Positions 31,131 to 41,052 of a DNA stretch of 64,000 nucleotides are shown piece after piece (position 1 is the first letter of the stretch; the number at the start of each line of letters is the position of its first letter). The DNA lies in the NCBI GenBank assembly GCA_902576125.1, contig CACGUF010000001.1, positions 1 through 64,000 of the forward strand, written 5' to 3'. The notes beneath the pieces are model-generated. The model saw only the letters and a program-made list of their open reading frames with translations. It was not told the origin of the DNA and ran no database searches. Position numbers and translations under genes: made by a program. The DNA is from an uncultured Alphaproteobacteria bacterium. GTDB lineage: Bacteria > Pseudomonadota > Alphaproteobacteria > HIMB59 > GCA-002718135.

Positions 31131-32006
31131 TCAATTTATTTTGAATTCTTCATCAAAAGACTCATTAAATTTTGTTAAATTTTCCGCAGTATAACTCTTA
31201 TAATCAAATTCAATATTGGAGGTAATCTCAGAAACCATACTCCACATAGTTTCTCTCAACAAGGAAGCAGATTTAATAGCTTTATATTTTATAAGTAATT
31301 CTGTTGATAATTTTTTTTCAAAATAATTTTCAAGTAAATATTTTTCTTCATTTTCATTAAAATCATTATTAGAAGCTAGTCCACCAAGGTCAAACAATGG
31401 TGTATTAAATCCTGCATATTCCCAATCAATCAACCATATTTTTTCTTTATCTTGAATAAAATTTGCTGGAAGCAGATCATTATGGCTAAACACTATTTCA
31501 AAAGGAGACGATATATTTTCTAATTTAAGAGCTTTATTTAGAAGATCTGGAAGAATTTTTATGTATGAACTTTTATGTTCATCTAAAAAATTTTTATAAT
31601 TTTTTATTACATGAAAAACCCAAAAAATAACGGATTGACCTATAAGTTGATCAGGGATTTTGGTATGAACTTTCTTTATAAGTTTTGTTATATTATCTAA
31701 ATTTTTTTTAATATCTTCAGAGTCAAAAGTTTTACCCTCAATATAGTTAAAAACTTGAATTGATTTCTCGTTAAATAATAATTTTGGACAAATACCAATT
31801 TTGGAGGCAGCCTTGCTTGCTTGTACTTCATTTGATCTAAAAACTAAATGCTCTGGTATATCATCACCTATTCTTACAAAATATTTTTTAGATCCATCAT
31901 CAACAAGAAAGTTTTTATTTGTAATCCCTCCTTTAATGGAAGAAATATTTACTTTACCCTTCCAGAAATTGATATTAGAAATTAATTGAATGCTATTTTT
32001 ATCCAT
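31131..32006 (-). CDS. Choline kinase/aminoglycoside phosphotransferase-family protein (LicA-like)
   Basis: Kinase motifs FSHNDLLPANFI and LIDWEYAGFNTPLFDLG. Confidence 0.82.
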   Translation of the reverse strand: MDKNSIQLISNINFWKGKVNISSIKGGITNKNFLVDDGSKKYFVRIGDDIPEHLVFRSNEVQASKAASKIGICPKLLFNEKSIQVFNYIEGKTFDSEDIKKNLDNITKLIKKVHTKIPDQLIGQSVIFWVFHVIKNYKNFLDEHKSSYIKILPDLLNKALKLENISSPFEIVFSHNDLLPANFIQDKEKIWLIDWEYAGFNTPLFDLGGLASNNDFNENEEKYLLENYFEKKLSTELLIKYKAIKSASLLRETMWSMVSEITSNIEFDYKSYTAENLTKFNESFDEEFKIN

Positions 32007-32079
32007 AAATTATAATTTATATTACATTTAAAATAATTTATTTACTATTAATCATATATATTTTGAATATAAATTTATT

Positions 32080-32841
32080 ATGACTCGTAATTATTTAAGT
32101 GGCTCAATAAAAAAAGCTTTAGCTATAATAGAATGTGTTGGAAAATCACCAAAACCTCTAAAAGCAAGCCAAGTTTCCTTAATGACTAAGTTAGATAGAG
32201 CAACTGCATTTAGGATTTTAACTTATTTAACCAGCCTAGGTTATATTTTTAAAGATACCTCTAATAATCTATACTCTTTAGGTCATAAAATTTTTGAGTT
32301 TGGTGATAAATCTGATTTTCTTAAAACATTGACAACTTTATGCTTTGAGCACATTAAAAATTTATCACATGAAACTAATCACATAACTTATCTTGCAGTT
32401 TTAGAAGGTCCGCATATTGTTTATTGTGATAAAGTTGATCCACAAGGTGAAAATGCTCCAAGAGCTTTTAGAATGAGGTTAGACGCTCACAGTTGTGCAC
32501 TTGGAAAAGCAATTCTTGCTTATAAATCAAGAGATGAATTAAGGGAAATTTATAAAAGTTATACTCTTCATAAACATACTTCAAACACCATTACTTCTTT
32601 AGACAAGCTCTATCTAAATTTAGAAAAAGTAAGAAAAAAAGGCTATAGTTTAAATGAAGCAGAAACATTTGATTATGTTTATGGCATAGGGGCCCCAATA
32701 ATGGATTCTCAAAAAAGAGCCATTGCAGGAATTTCAATCTCTGGAACCAAAGGAAGCATAAATGTTAAAACTGTGGAAGATTTGGCGCACAGGGTGACAG
32801 ATACAGCGAAATTGATATCAAAAAAATTGATTGAAAACTAA
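32080..32841 (+). CDS. IclR-family transcriptional regulator
   Basis: N-terminal wHTH (SIKKALAIIECVGKSPKPLKASQVSLMTKLDRATAFRILTYL), effector domain HSCALGKAILAY, GIGAPIMDSQKRAIAGISISG. Confidence 0.9.
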   Translation: MTRNYLSGSIKKALAIIECVGKSPKPLKASQVSLMTKLDRATAFRILTYLTSLGYIFKDTSNNLYSLGHKIFEFGDKSDFLKTLTTLCFEHIKNLSHETNHITYLAVLEGPHIVYCDKVDPQGENAPRAFRMRLDAHSCALGKAILAYKSRDELREIYKSYTLHKHTSNTITSLDKLYLNLEKVRKKGYSLNEAETFDYVYGIGAPIMDSQKRAIAGISISGTKGSINVKTVEDLAHRVTDTAKLISKKLIEN

Positions 32842-32843
32842 GA

Positions 32844-32862
32844 TGTTTCAGTGCTTGAAACA
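32844..32862. promoter_or_regulatory. Perfect palindrome TGTTTCA-GTGCT-TGAAACA, 2 nt after the iclR stop (operator or hairpin)
   Basis: 7-bp perfect inverted repeat, 5-nt spacer, no T-run after it. Confidence 0.45.
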
Positions 32863-32929
32863 ATTACTTTAAGCTATATAGAGTTTAAAATAAACCTTCA
32901 AAATTAAAAAATTATAGGAAAATAAACAT

Positions 32930-34276
32930 ATGGCTTTCCCGGAAAAAGTAGATTACGCAATTATAGGTGCAGGAATTCATGGTCTAAGCACTGCTTGGCA
33001 TTTAGCTGCCAAATTAAAAGCTAAAGGTAAAGGTGATGGCTCTAAAATAGTTGTAATTGATAAAGACTCAATTGCTGCAGGTGCGAGTGGTGTTGCTTGT
33101 GGAGTGGTTCGTAATAATTATTATCAACCTGCTATGAGGGAGTTAATGGCAATGTGTGTTGAAGTTTGGGAGAGTGATGCAAAAAAATTTCATTATCATG
33201 ATGTAGGTTATATGCAGATAAGTCCTGAGTGTATGGAAAATGATGTTGCTGAAATTTATGCTCAACAAAAAAATATTGGATACGAATCAGTTTTTATACA
33301 GGGTGAAAAAGACTCAGAAAACTATATGAAAAAAATGTTTGGTGATTGGCAAGCAAAAGGAATCACAAGTGTTTTGCATGAAAAAAGAGGTGGATACGCA
33401 AATAATACATCAGCTATTTATGGTTTAGCAGATAAAGCTGAAGCAGAAGGTGTTCGTATTTTAACAGGTACAACAGTAAAGGGTTTTCAATATGGTTCTA
33501 ATTCATCTGCTGTTACGGGAATTGAAACTGATAAGGGTTTAATAAAGTGTGATCAAGTAATAGTCGGACCAGGGCCATGGGCAAAGTCTTTTTGGGATAT
33601 GTTAGATTTGCCAAACAAAATTTCAATTAAAGGTAAAGATGGAATCATTCATAAAGATTATCCAATGTGGCATTATTGGATGCTAACTGAAGGAGTTCTA
33701 AGAGTTGATCCTAATTTTCTAAAAACTGATGACGGCAATATGCCTCCAGTTATTCATGTTGATACCGATGCACCTCTTTATTCAGACAGTGATAAGCAAC
33801 ATCTTATTACAGATAAGTTGTGGGGAATATATTATAAGCCAGATTTTCATTTTGGTGGCATACAAGGCGGATCATCTCCTTATAAAGTTGGAGAACCCGG
33901 AGGAGAAGGGGTTAATGTTGATCCTTATGGAAATAAATCAGAAGATTTTGTTATCACTGATGAATTTGCCGATATGTGGAGTTCAGCTTTGGCTTTTTGT
34001 CATAAAAGATTTGAAGGAAAATCACACCTATTCAAAAAAGATGGGGGAGGCTTAGGTTGTTTTACCCCTGATTGCTTTCCTGTTTTTGATCAATTCAGAG
34101 AAAATGTATATTTAATTGCTGACTCTAATCATGGTTATAAAATGATTGGTGTGGGTAAATTAGTAGCTGACGAAGTTTTAGGTGAAAAAAGCTCATTATT
34201 AGAACCTTTTAGGTTCTCAAGATATGAGCAAGGAAAATTACATCCAACATCAAATAGTCCTTTTCCTTGGAGTTAA
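32930..34276 (+). CDS. FAD-dependent oxidoreductase, sarcosine/dimethylglycine/N-methylglutamate dehydrogenase-like (DadA/SoxB superfamily)
   Basis: DYAIIGAGIHGLSTAWHLA FAD motif; CFTPDCFPVFDQF...NHGYKMIGVGKLVADEVLG C-terminus; upstream of GS/Mgs genes. Confidence 0.8.
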   Translation: MAFPEKVDYAIIGAGIHGLSTAWHLAAKLKAKGKGDGSKIVVIDKDSIAAGASGVACGVVRNNYYQPAMRELMAMCVEVWESDAKKFHYHDVGYMQISPECMENDVAEIYAQQKNIGYESVFIQGEKDSENYMKKMFGDWQAKGITSVLHEKRGGYANNTSAIYGLADKAEAEGVRILTGTTVKGFQYGSNSSAVTGIETDKGLIKCDQVIVGPGPWAKSFWDMLDLPNKISIKGKDGIIHKDYPMWHYWMLTEGVLRVDPNFLKTDDGNMPPVIHVDTDAPLYSDSDKQHLITDKLWGIYYKPDFHFGGIQGGSSPYKVGEPGGEGVNVDPYGNKSEDFVITDEFADMWSSALAFCHKRFEGKSHLFKKDGGGLGCFTPDCFPVFDQFRENVYLIADSNHGYKMIGVGKLVADEVLGEKSSLLEPFRFSRYEQGKLHPTSNSPFPWS

Positions 34277-34320
34277 TATGATGTTGTATAGTTTTTATAA
34301 TTCAATTGGGGGGATATAAT

Positions 34321-35793
34321 ATGAGTGATTTAGAAAATTTTGTAAATCAACCAGGCAGAGATAAGTTAGTTAAAGATGTAAGAAATAAAATAAAAGAATT
34401 AGGGATTACTTATATCTATTATCAATTTGTTTCTGTAACAGGAAGAATTGTTGGTAAAGGTGTGCCTGCAGATCATTGGGAAACTTTAGCAGCAAAAGGA
34501 TTTCAATTAGTTTACGGTGCTACAGCTAATTTATTTGTGGACAGACATGGTGAATATATTGGATATGGACCTGAATCATCTGAGCTGGTAGGCATTCCAG
34601 AACCTGATACATTTGTGCAATTACCATGGGATAAAAGAGTTGCTCGTGTTTGGTGTACTTGTTTTAGAAACAGAGAAGAAGAAGAAAATCCAGGAGGACA
34701 TTTAACATCTGATTGTCGCGGTAATTTAAAAATTTTCCAAGATCAATTTCAAGAAAAATTTGGAATGAATATGCGTGCTGGTACTGAGCCAGAAATGATG
34801 TGGTTGACTAAGAAAGATAATGGAGAGCCAACAGGAGATGGATTTTCAAGACCTTATTGTTATCACATTGATCAATTTGAATCTCTAAGACCTGTTTATA
34901 TGAAAGTAATTGAATATTGCCGTGCTATGGGTCTTGATGTTATCCAAGGAGATCATGAGGATGCACCTGGTCAATTAGAATTAAATTTCATGTACGATGA
35001 TGTTTTAAGGAATGCTGATAGACTTACAACTTATCGACAAATTTGTGCTCAAGTTGCAAGAGAATTTAATTTAATCGCATGCTTTATGAGTAAGCCATTT
35101 ATGGGTGTTTCTGCTAATGGATGTCATACAAACGTTTCACTTTGGAAAGGTGGGGAATTAAAATCGACACCTATTGGCAACAATCCATTACCAGGTATGG
35201 ATCAAGTTTTTACCCACATTTCAGGAGGTGAAAATATGTTTATGCCTGATCCAAAAATAGATCCAGTTAAGCCAGGTCCTGTTGGATTAAATAGTATTGC
35301 TGGTTTATTAAAACATTTACCTGCTTTAACTTGTTTAGGATCACCAACAGTTAATTCTTATAGAAGACTTTGGGATACAGGTTTCTGGGCACCAGTATAT
35401 GCAGATTGGGGATATCAAAACAGAACTTGTAGTGTTCGTGTTTCTGCCCCTGGTCGAGTAGAATACAGATCAGTAGATTCATCTCATAACCCATATCTAA
35501 TGGGAGCTGGAATTTTAAAAGCTTTTGAAGATGGCCTAGATAATAAAATGGATCCAGGAGAACCTGAGAAAAAAAATATTTATGATGCAATGAAAGAAGG
35601 CAAAACAGTTGATAAACTTCCTTTAACTTTAGGCGAAGCTATTGATCGATTAGATAGTGATAAAGTGGTTAAAGCCGCATTGCCTGAAGATATGCTTCGA
35701 GTATTTATGCATTATAAAAAAGATGAGTGGGAAAAATTCCTTTCTGCAGTTACGCAATGGGATGTTGATACTTACTTGGACGTATTGCCATAA
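34321..35793 (+). CDS. Glutamine synthetase-family protein (GlnT/GSIII-like)
   Basis: RAGTEPEMMW, QGDHEDAPGQLELNF, SANGCHTNVSLW; start placed at 34321 after a GGGGGG motif rather than tracked 34306. Confidence 0.85.
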   Translation: MSDLENFVNQPGRDKLVKDVRNKIKELGITYIYYQFVSVTGRIVGKGVPADHWETLAAKGFQLVYGATANLFVDRHGEYIGYGPESSELVGIPEPDTFVQLPWDKRVARVWCTCFRNREEEENPGGHLTSDCRGNLKIFQDQFQEKFGMNMRAGTEPEMMWLTKKDNGEPTGDGFSRPYCYHIDQFESLRPVYMKVIEYCRAMGLDVIQGDHEDAPGQLELNFMYDDVLRNADRLTTYRQICAQVAREFNLIACFMSKPFMGVSANGCHTNVSLWKGGELKSTPIGNNPLPGMDQVFTHISGGENMFMPDPKIDPVKPGPVGLNSIAGLLKHLPALTCLGSPTVNSYRRLWDTGFWAPVYADWGYQNRTCSVRVSAPGRVEYRSVDSSHNPYLMGAGILKAFEDGLDNKMDPGEPEKKNIYDAMKEGKTVDKLPLTLGEAIDRLDSDKVVKAALPEDMLRVFMHYKKDEWEKFLSAVTQWDVDTYLDVLP

Positions 35794-35813
35794 TCTAAGA
35801 AAGGATAAATAGT

Positions 35814-36755
35814 ATGTGCGGAATTGCTGGAATAATTCACAAAGGTAAATCTACAAACGTAGGTGGAGAAATGCAAAAAATGCTGCAATCTCTAAAACAT
35901 CGAGGACCAGACTCAACTGGCTATGCTTTATATGGAAATGGTGAGTCGAATAATTATATTTTAAGGTTTAAGGTTGGTGAAAATGTCAAAGAAGGCAGTT
36001 CTGCAGTAATGGAGGATGAAAGTGTCTATCAAGAAAGGGTAGAACAGGTAAATACAAAAATATCTACTTCAGGTGCAACTCTTCATAAAGAAGAGCAGAT
36101 CACCCCATATTCTTATAGATATGTAATTTCTTATGATGGAGATTTACTTGATTTAGCAAAACAAATTGAATCAGTTGAAATGACAGAAATTTTATCTCTA
36201 GGTAAGTCACTGGAATTAATAAAAGATATCGGTGATGCTTCAGTTGTTGCTAACCAATATGAGCTCAGTGATTTTGCCGGTACTCATGGCATTGGGCACA
36301 CTAGAATGGCAACTGAATCTGGTGTGGATATTCGTTCTGCTCATCCATATTGGGCGTATCCATTTAGCGATGTATCCGTTGTTCATAATGGTCAATTAAC
36401 AAATTATTGGAATAATCGAAGAGCTCTTGAAAAAAAAGGGATGCGTTTTATGTCTACATGTGACTCTGAGCTAATTGCAGTTTATCTTGCTGATAAAATA
36501 CGTAATGGAATAGATTTAGAAGAAGCGATGAGAGGATCCTTAGATGACTTGGACGGCGTGTTTACATATTTAGTCGCAACGAAAGATAAATTAGGAATGG
36601 CCAAAGATCATATGGCTGCTAAACCAATGGTATTGTACGAAAGTGATGATTTGGTAGCACTTGCTTCTGAGGAAGTTGCGATAAGAACCGTTCTTCCTGA
36701 AGAGATAGACACTTATGATCCTTATGAAGGAGAGGTAAAAGTATGGCAAGCATAA
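35814..36755 (+). CDS. mgsA: N-methylglutamate synthase-type subunit A (Ntn glutamine amidotransferase domain), copy 1
   Basis: MCGIAGIIHKG with Cys2, GHTRMATESG, HNGQLTNYWNNR. Confidence 0.83.
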   Translation: MCGIAGIIHKGKSTNVGGEMQKMLQSLKHRGPDSTGYALYGNGESNNYILRFKVGENVKEGSSAVMEDESVYQERVEQVNTKISTSGATLHKEEQITPYSYRYVISYDGDLLDLAKQIESVEMTEILSLGKSLELIKDIGDASVVANQYELSDFAGTHGIGHTRMATESGVDIRSAHPYWAYPFSDVSVVHNGQLTNYWNNRRALEKKGMRFMSTCDSELIAVYLADKIRNGIDLEEAMRGSLDDLDGVFTYLVATKDKLGMAKDHMAAKPMVLYESDDLVALASEEVAIRTVLPEEIDTYDPYEGEVKVWQA

Positions 36756-37585
36756 AAAAACATAAATCTACTGAAATGGGTTTGCATGATGAAGTTTTAA
36801 CAGGCCGTACCCAACAAGTTTTTTTTAATCCAGAAGAGACCGAAAATTTCTTTTATCATGACGCCCACAAAGTTGACTTTAATAAAAGAACAGAAATTGA
36901 TGCAAATAATTTAGAATGTATTGATATCAATAGAAAAATAAACGAACTAATGACTAAAGGTTATGGAACAATTGTCATAAAAAATCCTGGATCAAAACAT
37001 AGTATAGGTGTTGGAATTTTAAATAAATTAAACTTAATCATAGAAGGTAGTCTTGGATATTTTGGAATAGGTTCAGTTGACGGGCCTGTTGTAAGAATAT
37101 CTGGAAGAGTTGGCTGGTCTTGCGCTGAAAATATGATGGCTGGTAAAGTTGTTGTAGAAAAAAATGCTGGATCTTGTTTTGGAGCAGCGATTAGAGGTGG
37201 AGATTTAATTTGCAAAGGAAGTGTCGGCGCTAGATCAGGTATTGATATGAAAGGTGGGACTATTATAGTTGGTGGAGATGCTGGAGCTTTTACAGGATTT
37301 ATGATGCAACGAGGAAGAATAGTAATTCTGGGTGATGTTGGTCCTAATTTAGGTGACTCACTTTATGATGGCACTATTTTTGTTGGAGGTTCAATTAAAT
37401 CATTGGGTGCTGATGCCGTTGAGGCAGAGCTAACTGATTTAGATATAGCTTGGTTAAAAAGAAAAATAAAAGTTTCTGAAATTGATAAAAAAATTGATTA
37501 TAAAAAAATCACAAAAATTGTTTCAGGAAAAAAATTATGGAATTACGATAATTTAGAACCAACTGAGAGAAAAGGTGCAATTTAG
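36743..37585 (+). CDS. mgsB: N-methylglutamate synthase-type subunit B (GltB GXGXG domain), copy 1
   Basis: Repeating GXXXG beta-helix (GGDLICKGSVGARSGIDMKGGTIIVGGDAGAFTG); overlaps the A gene by 13 nt. Confidence 0.83.
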   Translation: MASIKKHKSTEMGLHDEVLTGRTQQVFFNPEETENFFYHDAHKVDFNKRTEIDANNLECIDINRKINELMTKGYGTIVIKNPGSKHSIGVGILNKLNLIIEGSLGYFGIGSVDGPVVRISGRVGWSCAENMMAGKVVVEKNAGSCFGAAIRGGDLICKGSVGARSGIDMKGGTIIVGGDAGAFTGFMMQRGRIVILGDVGPNLGDSLYDGTIFVGGSIKSLGADAVEAELTDLDIAWLKRKIKVSEIDKKIDYKKITKIVSGKKLWNYDNLEPTERKGAI

Positions 37586-37598
37586 AAAGGATTGAATA

Positions 37599-38957
37599 AT
37601 GGCTAAAAAAAATAAAAAAAATAAAAAAAATACAGATAAAAGTATATTAGGTCGTAATTCAATTTTTACACCTGACGTTATAAACGATATTCATATTAAG
37701 TCGCAGCTAGGCAGATACCGTATGCGTGGTATGGCTCTTATGAAAAAAATACCTCACTGGGATGATTTAACATTCTTACCTGGCACTCTTACTAGATTTG
37801 TAATTGAAGGATATAGAGAGAAATGTGAAACAAAGACTGTGATTGGTCCGAGATGTAAAAACCCAATAGAGTTAGATATTCCAGTTTATATAACTTCAAT
37901 GAGCTTTGGCGCTTTATCTTATGAAGCAAAAACTGCACTTGCAAGAGGAGCAACAATGGCTGGAAGCGCAACATGTTCAGGTGAAGGTGGAATGATTCCA
38001 GATGAAAGAAGATATTCTCACAAGTGGTATTATCAATGTATTCAATCTCGATATGGATTTAATCCGCACCATGCCCAATTAGCGGATGGAATAGAAGTAT
38101 TTATAGGACAAGGTCAGAAAGTTGGAATGGGTGGACACTTAATGGGACAAAAAGTTACTGACCAAGTTGCTGAAATGAGATCTTTACCCGCAGGTATTGA
38201 TCAGAGATCGCCAGCTAGACATCCTGACTGGTTAGGACCAGATGATCTGGCATTAAAAGTTCAGGAACTTAGAGAATTAACTGATAACCAAGTACCGATT
38301 CAATTAAAACTTGGTGCAGCTAAAGTTTATGATGATGTTAGAATGGCAGCTAAATGTGATCCAGACTCAATTTATTTGGATTGTATGGAAGGCTCAACTG
38401 GTGCAGGCCCTCATATTGCTGCAGCTAATACAGGTATTCCTGGTATAGCGGCGGTAAGAGAGGCAAGAAGAGCATTAGATGATGTAGGAAAATCAGGAGA
38501 CGTTACTTTAATTTTTGCAGGTGGACTTAGAGATGGGGCAGATATGGCAAAAGCTTTAGCGCTAGGCGCTGATTGTATTTCTGTTGGTACAGGTGCATTA
38601 GTTGCACTTAATTGTAATAAAGATATTCCAGAAGCTGATTTTGAAAAAGAATTAGGAGTAGAAGCAGGGTACTGTTATCATTGTCATACAGGAAGATGTC
38701 CGGTAGGTGTTGCAACACAAGATCCTGAATTAAGAAAAAGATTGAATCCAGATGATGCAGCGCTAAGGGTTTATAACTATTTACATGCGATGACCTTAGA
38801 GGCTCAACTTTTAGCAAGAGCATGTGGTAAAACTAACATTCATTCATTAGAACCAGAAGATCTTGCTGCATTGACTATGGAAGCATCTGCACTTGCAAAA
38901 GTACCACTTGCAGGAACAGATCATACTGTAGGCGTTGACAACTTCCATTCAATTTAG
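37599..38957 (+). CDS. mgsC: N-methylglutamate synthase-type subunit C (glutamate synthase FMN domain), copy 1, with 3Fe-4S Cys motif
   Basis: KLGAAKVYDDVRMA, DCMEGSTGAGPH, FAGGLRDGADMAKALALGADCISVGTG, CYHCHTGRCPVGVATQDP. Confidence 0.85.
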   Translation: MAKKNKKNKKNTDKSILGRNSIFTPDVINDIHIKSQLGRYRMRGMALMKKIPHWDDLTFLPGTLTRFVIEGYREKCETKTVIGPRCKNPIELDIPVYITSMSFGALSYEAKTALARGATMAGSATCSGEGGMIPDERRYSHKWYYQCIQSRYGFNPHHAQLADGIEVFIGQGQKVGMGGHLMGQKVTDQVAEMRSLPAGIDQRSPARHPDWLGPDDLALKVQELRELTDNQVPIQLKLGAAKVYDDVRMAAKCDPDSIYLDCMEGSTGAGPHIAAANTGIPGIAAVREARRALDDVGKSGDVTLIFAGGLRDGADMAKALALGADCISVGTGALVALNCNKDIPEADFEKELGVEAGYCYHCHTGRCPVGVATQDPELRKRLNPDDAALRVYNYLHAMTLEAQLLARACGKTNIHSLEPEDLAALTMEASALAKVPLAGTDHTVGVDNFHSI

Positions 38958-38966
38958 GAGATACAT

Positions 38967-39383
38967 ATGGTTAAGAAAAAAAATAAAAAAACTATAAAAA
39001 AGAAAGTAAAATCTTCTAAACAAAAAGATAAAGGTATTAAAACTGCTAGAGAAAAAATGATAGGTCAACATATTGGCTATCGCTATGATGTTAATCTATT
39101 ACCTGATTATAATCGATTAACTCCCTTTTTAAAAAAATATATTGAACACATGGGTTGGGATGATCTAAACTGGCTTGAAGATGTTCATATGGGTTATGAA
39201 AATGGTAAACCTGCTGTATTTGATAGAAATATAAATGGATGGGTTACAACTCCGCCAAAATTAAAATTGCCAAAAGATCAACAAGATCGAGATATGATAG
39301 CAAGAGAATTATTAATTAAATTTCAAATGTCTTCAAATCACCCTCTTGTGGTATTAAAGAAGGCATATAAAAAATTTAATTAA
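38967..39383 (+). CDS. Conserved-looking hypothetical protein (138 aa, Lys-rich N-terminus)
   Basis: Full ORF 10 nt after mgsC copy 1 with GGAG-like RBS; no family recognised. Confidence 0.7.
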   Translation: MVKKKNKKTIKKKVKSSKQKDKGIKTAREKMIGQHIGYRYDVNLLPDYNRLTPFLKKYIEHMGWDDLNWLEDVHMGYENGKPAVFDRNINGWVTTPPKLKLPKDQQDRDMIARELLIKFQMSSNHPLVVLKKAYKKFN

Positions 39384-39480
39384 AATTTTTGAAAGTTAAT
39401 ACTAAAATTTTTTATATTTAGCTCTTGCTTTTATAAGATTATATATATTTATGTATTGAGTTATTTTAATTTATAATTTT

Positions 39481-40368
39481 ATGTGCGGTATAGTAGGTTT
39501 ATATTTAAAAAAGAAAAAATTGCATAATAAACTTGGGTTTTATTTAAGTGGTATGCTTGATAATATGTCATCAAGAGGACCGGACTCTGCAGGTTTTGCA
39601 ATATATAATAATAAAGTATCAAAAAAATATTATAAATATTCCCTTTGTTTAAATAGCACTTCATTGAGTGAATTTGAGCAAGTTGTTAAACAAAAATTTA
39701 AAGATATAACAATAAAAAATATTTCAGATCATATAGTTGTTCAAACATCAACTACGCCTAAAAAATTTATTTCTTATATTCATAGAAATTTTAGTCAAAT
39801 TTCATTAGTAGGTTATGGAAGATCAATCGAAATTTTTAAACAAGTTGGAAATCCATCAGAAATCGTTAAAAAATTTAAGCTAGAAAATTTTTCTGGCTCA
39901 CATGCTATCGGTCATACTAGAATGGCAACTGAAAGTGCAATAACAGTTGATGGATCACATCCTTATTCAACTGGAGAAGATGAATGCTTAGTTCATAATG
40001 GCTCTTTATCTAATCACAACAATCTAAGAAGACAATTAATTAAAAAAGGTAAAACATTTGATTCTTTAAATGATACTGAAGTAGCTGCAGGTTATATCAG
40101 TCAAAAATTATCAGAAAATAAATCAATGAAGAACACTTTAACAGAATCTCTTACAGATTTAGATGGTTTTTATACTTTTATTGCTGGCACTAATAAAGGA
40201 TTTGCTGTCTTAAGAGATGAAATTGCCTGCAAACCTGCTGTCATAGCAGAAAACAATGACTATGTTGCTGTAGCTTCTGAATTTCAGGCTATGGCTCATC
40301 TTCCTTATGTCAATAAATCTAATATTTATGAACCAAAACCTGGAGTTGTATATACATGGGGAAAATAG
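39481..40368 (+). CDS. N-methylglutamate synthase-type subunit A, copy 2
   Basis: MCGIVGLYLKK Ntn Cys2, GHTRMATESA, HNGSLSNHNNLR. Confidence 0.82.
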   Translation: MCGIVGLYLKKKKLHNKLGFYLSGMLDNMSSRGPDSAGFAIYNNKVSKKYYKYSLCLNSTSLSEFEQVVKQKFKDITIKNISDHIVVQTSTTPKKFISYIHRNFSQISLVGYGRSIEIFKQVGNPSEIVKKFKLENFSGSHAIGHTRMATESAITVDGSHPYSTGEDECLVHNGSLSNHNNLRRQLIKKGKTFDSLNDTEVAAGYISQKLSENKSMKNTLTESLTDLDGFYTFIAGTNKGFAVLRDEIACKPAVIAENNDYVAVASEFQAMAHLPYVNKSNIYEPKPGVVYTWGK

Positions 40369-41051
40369 AAAATTTAGATTTTAAAAAAAACACTTTAAGA
40401 AAAATAAATAATTATCTTCAAAATATTAGTTATAAAAATAACAAAAGAGAATTTACTGTAAAAAATCCAAGTGGTCATCATGCTATATGCGCAGGCTTAA
40501 CTGAAAACATATCCGTAAAAATAAATGGACATGTAGGATATTATTGTGGCGGGATGAATCAAAAAGCACATATTACTATTAACGGTAATGCTGGGACTGG
40601 CTTAGGTGAAAATATGATGTCTGGCTTAATTCATGTAAAAGGTAATGCTTCGCAGTCTGCTGGCGCTACTGCTCATGGTGGTACAATCATTATAGATGGT
40701 GACACTAGCTCTCGCTGTGGTATTTCAATGAAAGGTATTGATATAATTGTTAAAGGGTCTGTAGGTCATATGTCGGGATTCATGGCTCAATCAGGAACAT
40801 TGCTTATTTGTGGTGATGCTGGTGAAGCACTTGGTGACAGTATCTATGAGACTGTTATCTATTTAGCAGGAAAACCAAAGAGTTTAGGTGTGGACTGTGT
40901 TGAAAAAAAAATAAACAAAAAAGATATAAAAAAAATTGAAGATTTATTGGAAACTGGAAAGATAAAAAAATTTAAAGTAAAAGATTTTAAAAAATTTGGA
41001 TCTCAGAGAAAACTATATAATTTTAATATAGATAACATCTCTGATTATTAG
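40356..41051 (+). CDS. N-methylglutamate synthase-type subunit B (GXGXG domain), copy 2
   Basis: NGNAGTGLGENMMSGLIHVKGNASQSAGATAHGGTIIIDGD; 13-nt overlap with the A gene as in copy 1. Confidence 0.82.
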   Translation: MGKIENLDFKKNTLRKINNYLQNISYKNNKREFTVKNPSGHHAICAGLTENISVKINGHVGYYCGGMNQKAHITINGNAGTGLGENMMSGLIHVKGNASQSAGATAHGGTIIIDGDTSSRCGISMKGIDIIVKGSVGHMSGFMAQSGTLLICGDAGEALGDSIYETVIYLAGKPKSLGVDCVEKKINKKDIKKIEDLLETGKIKKFKVKDFKKFGSQRKLYNFNIDNISDY

Positions 41052-41052
41052 T

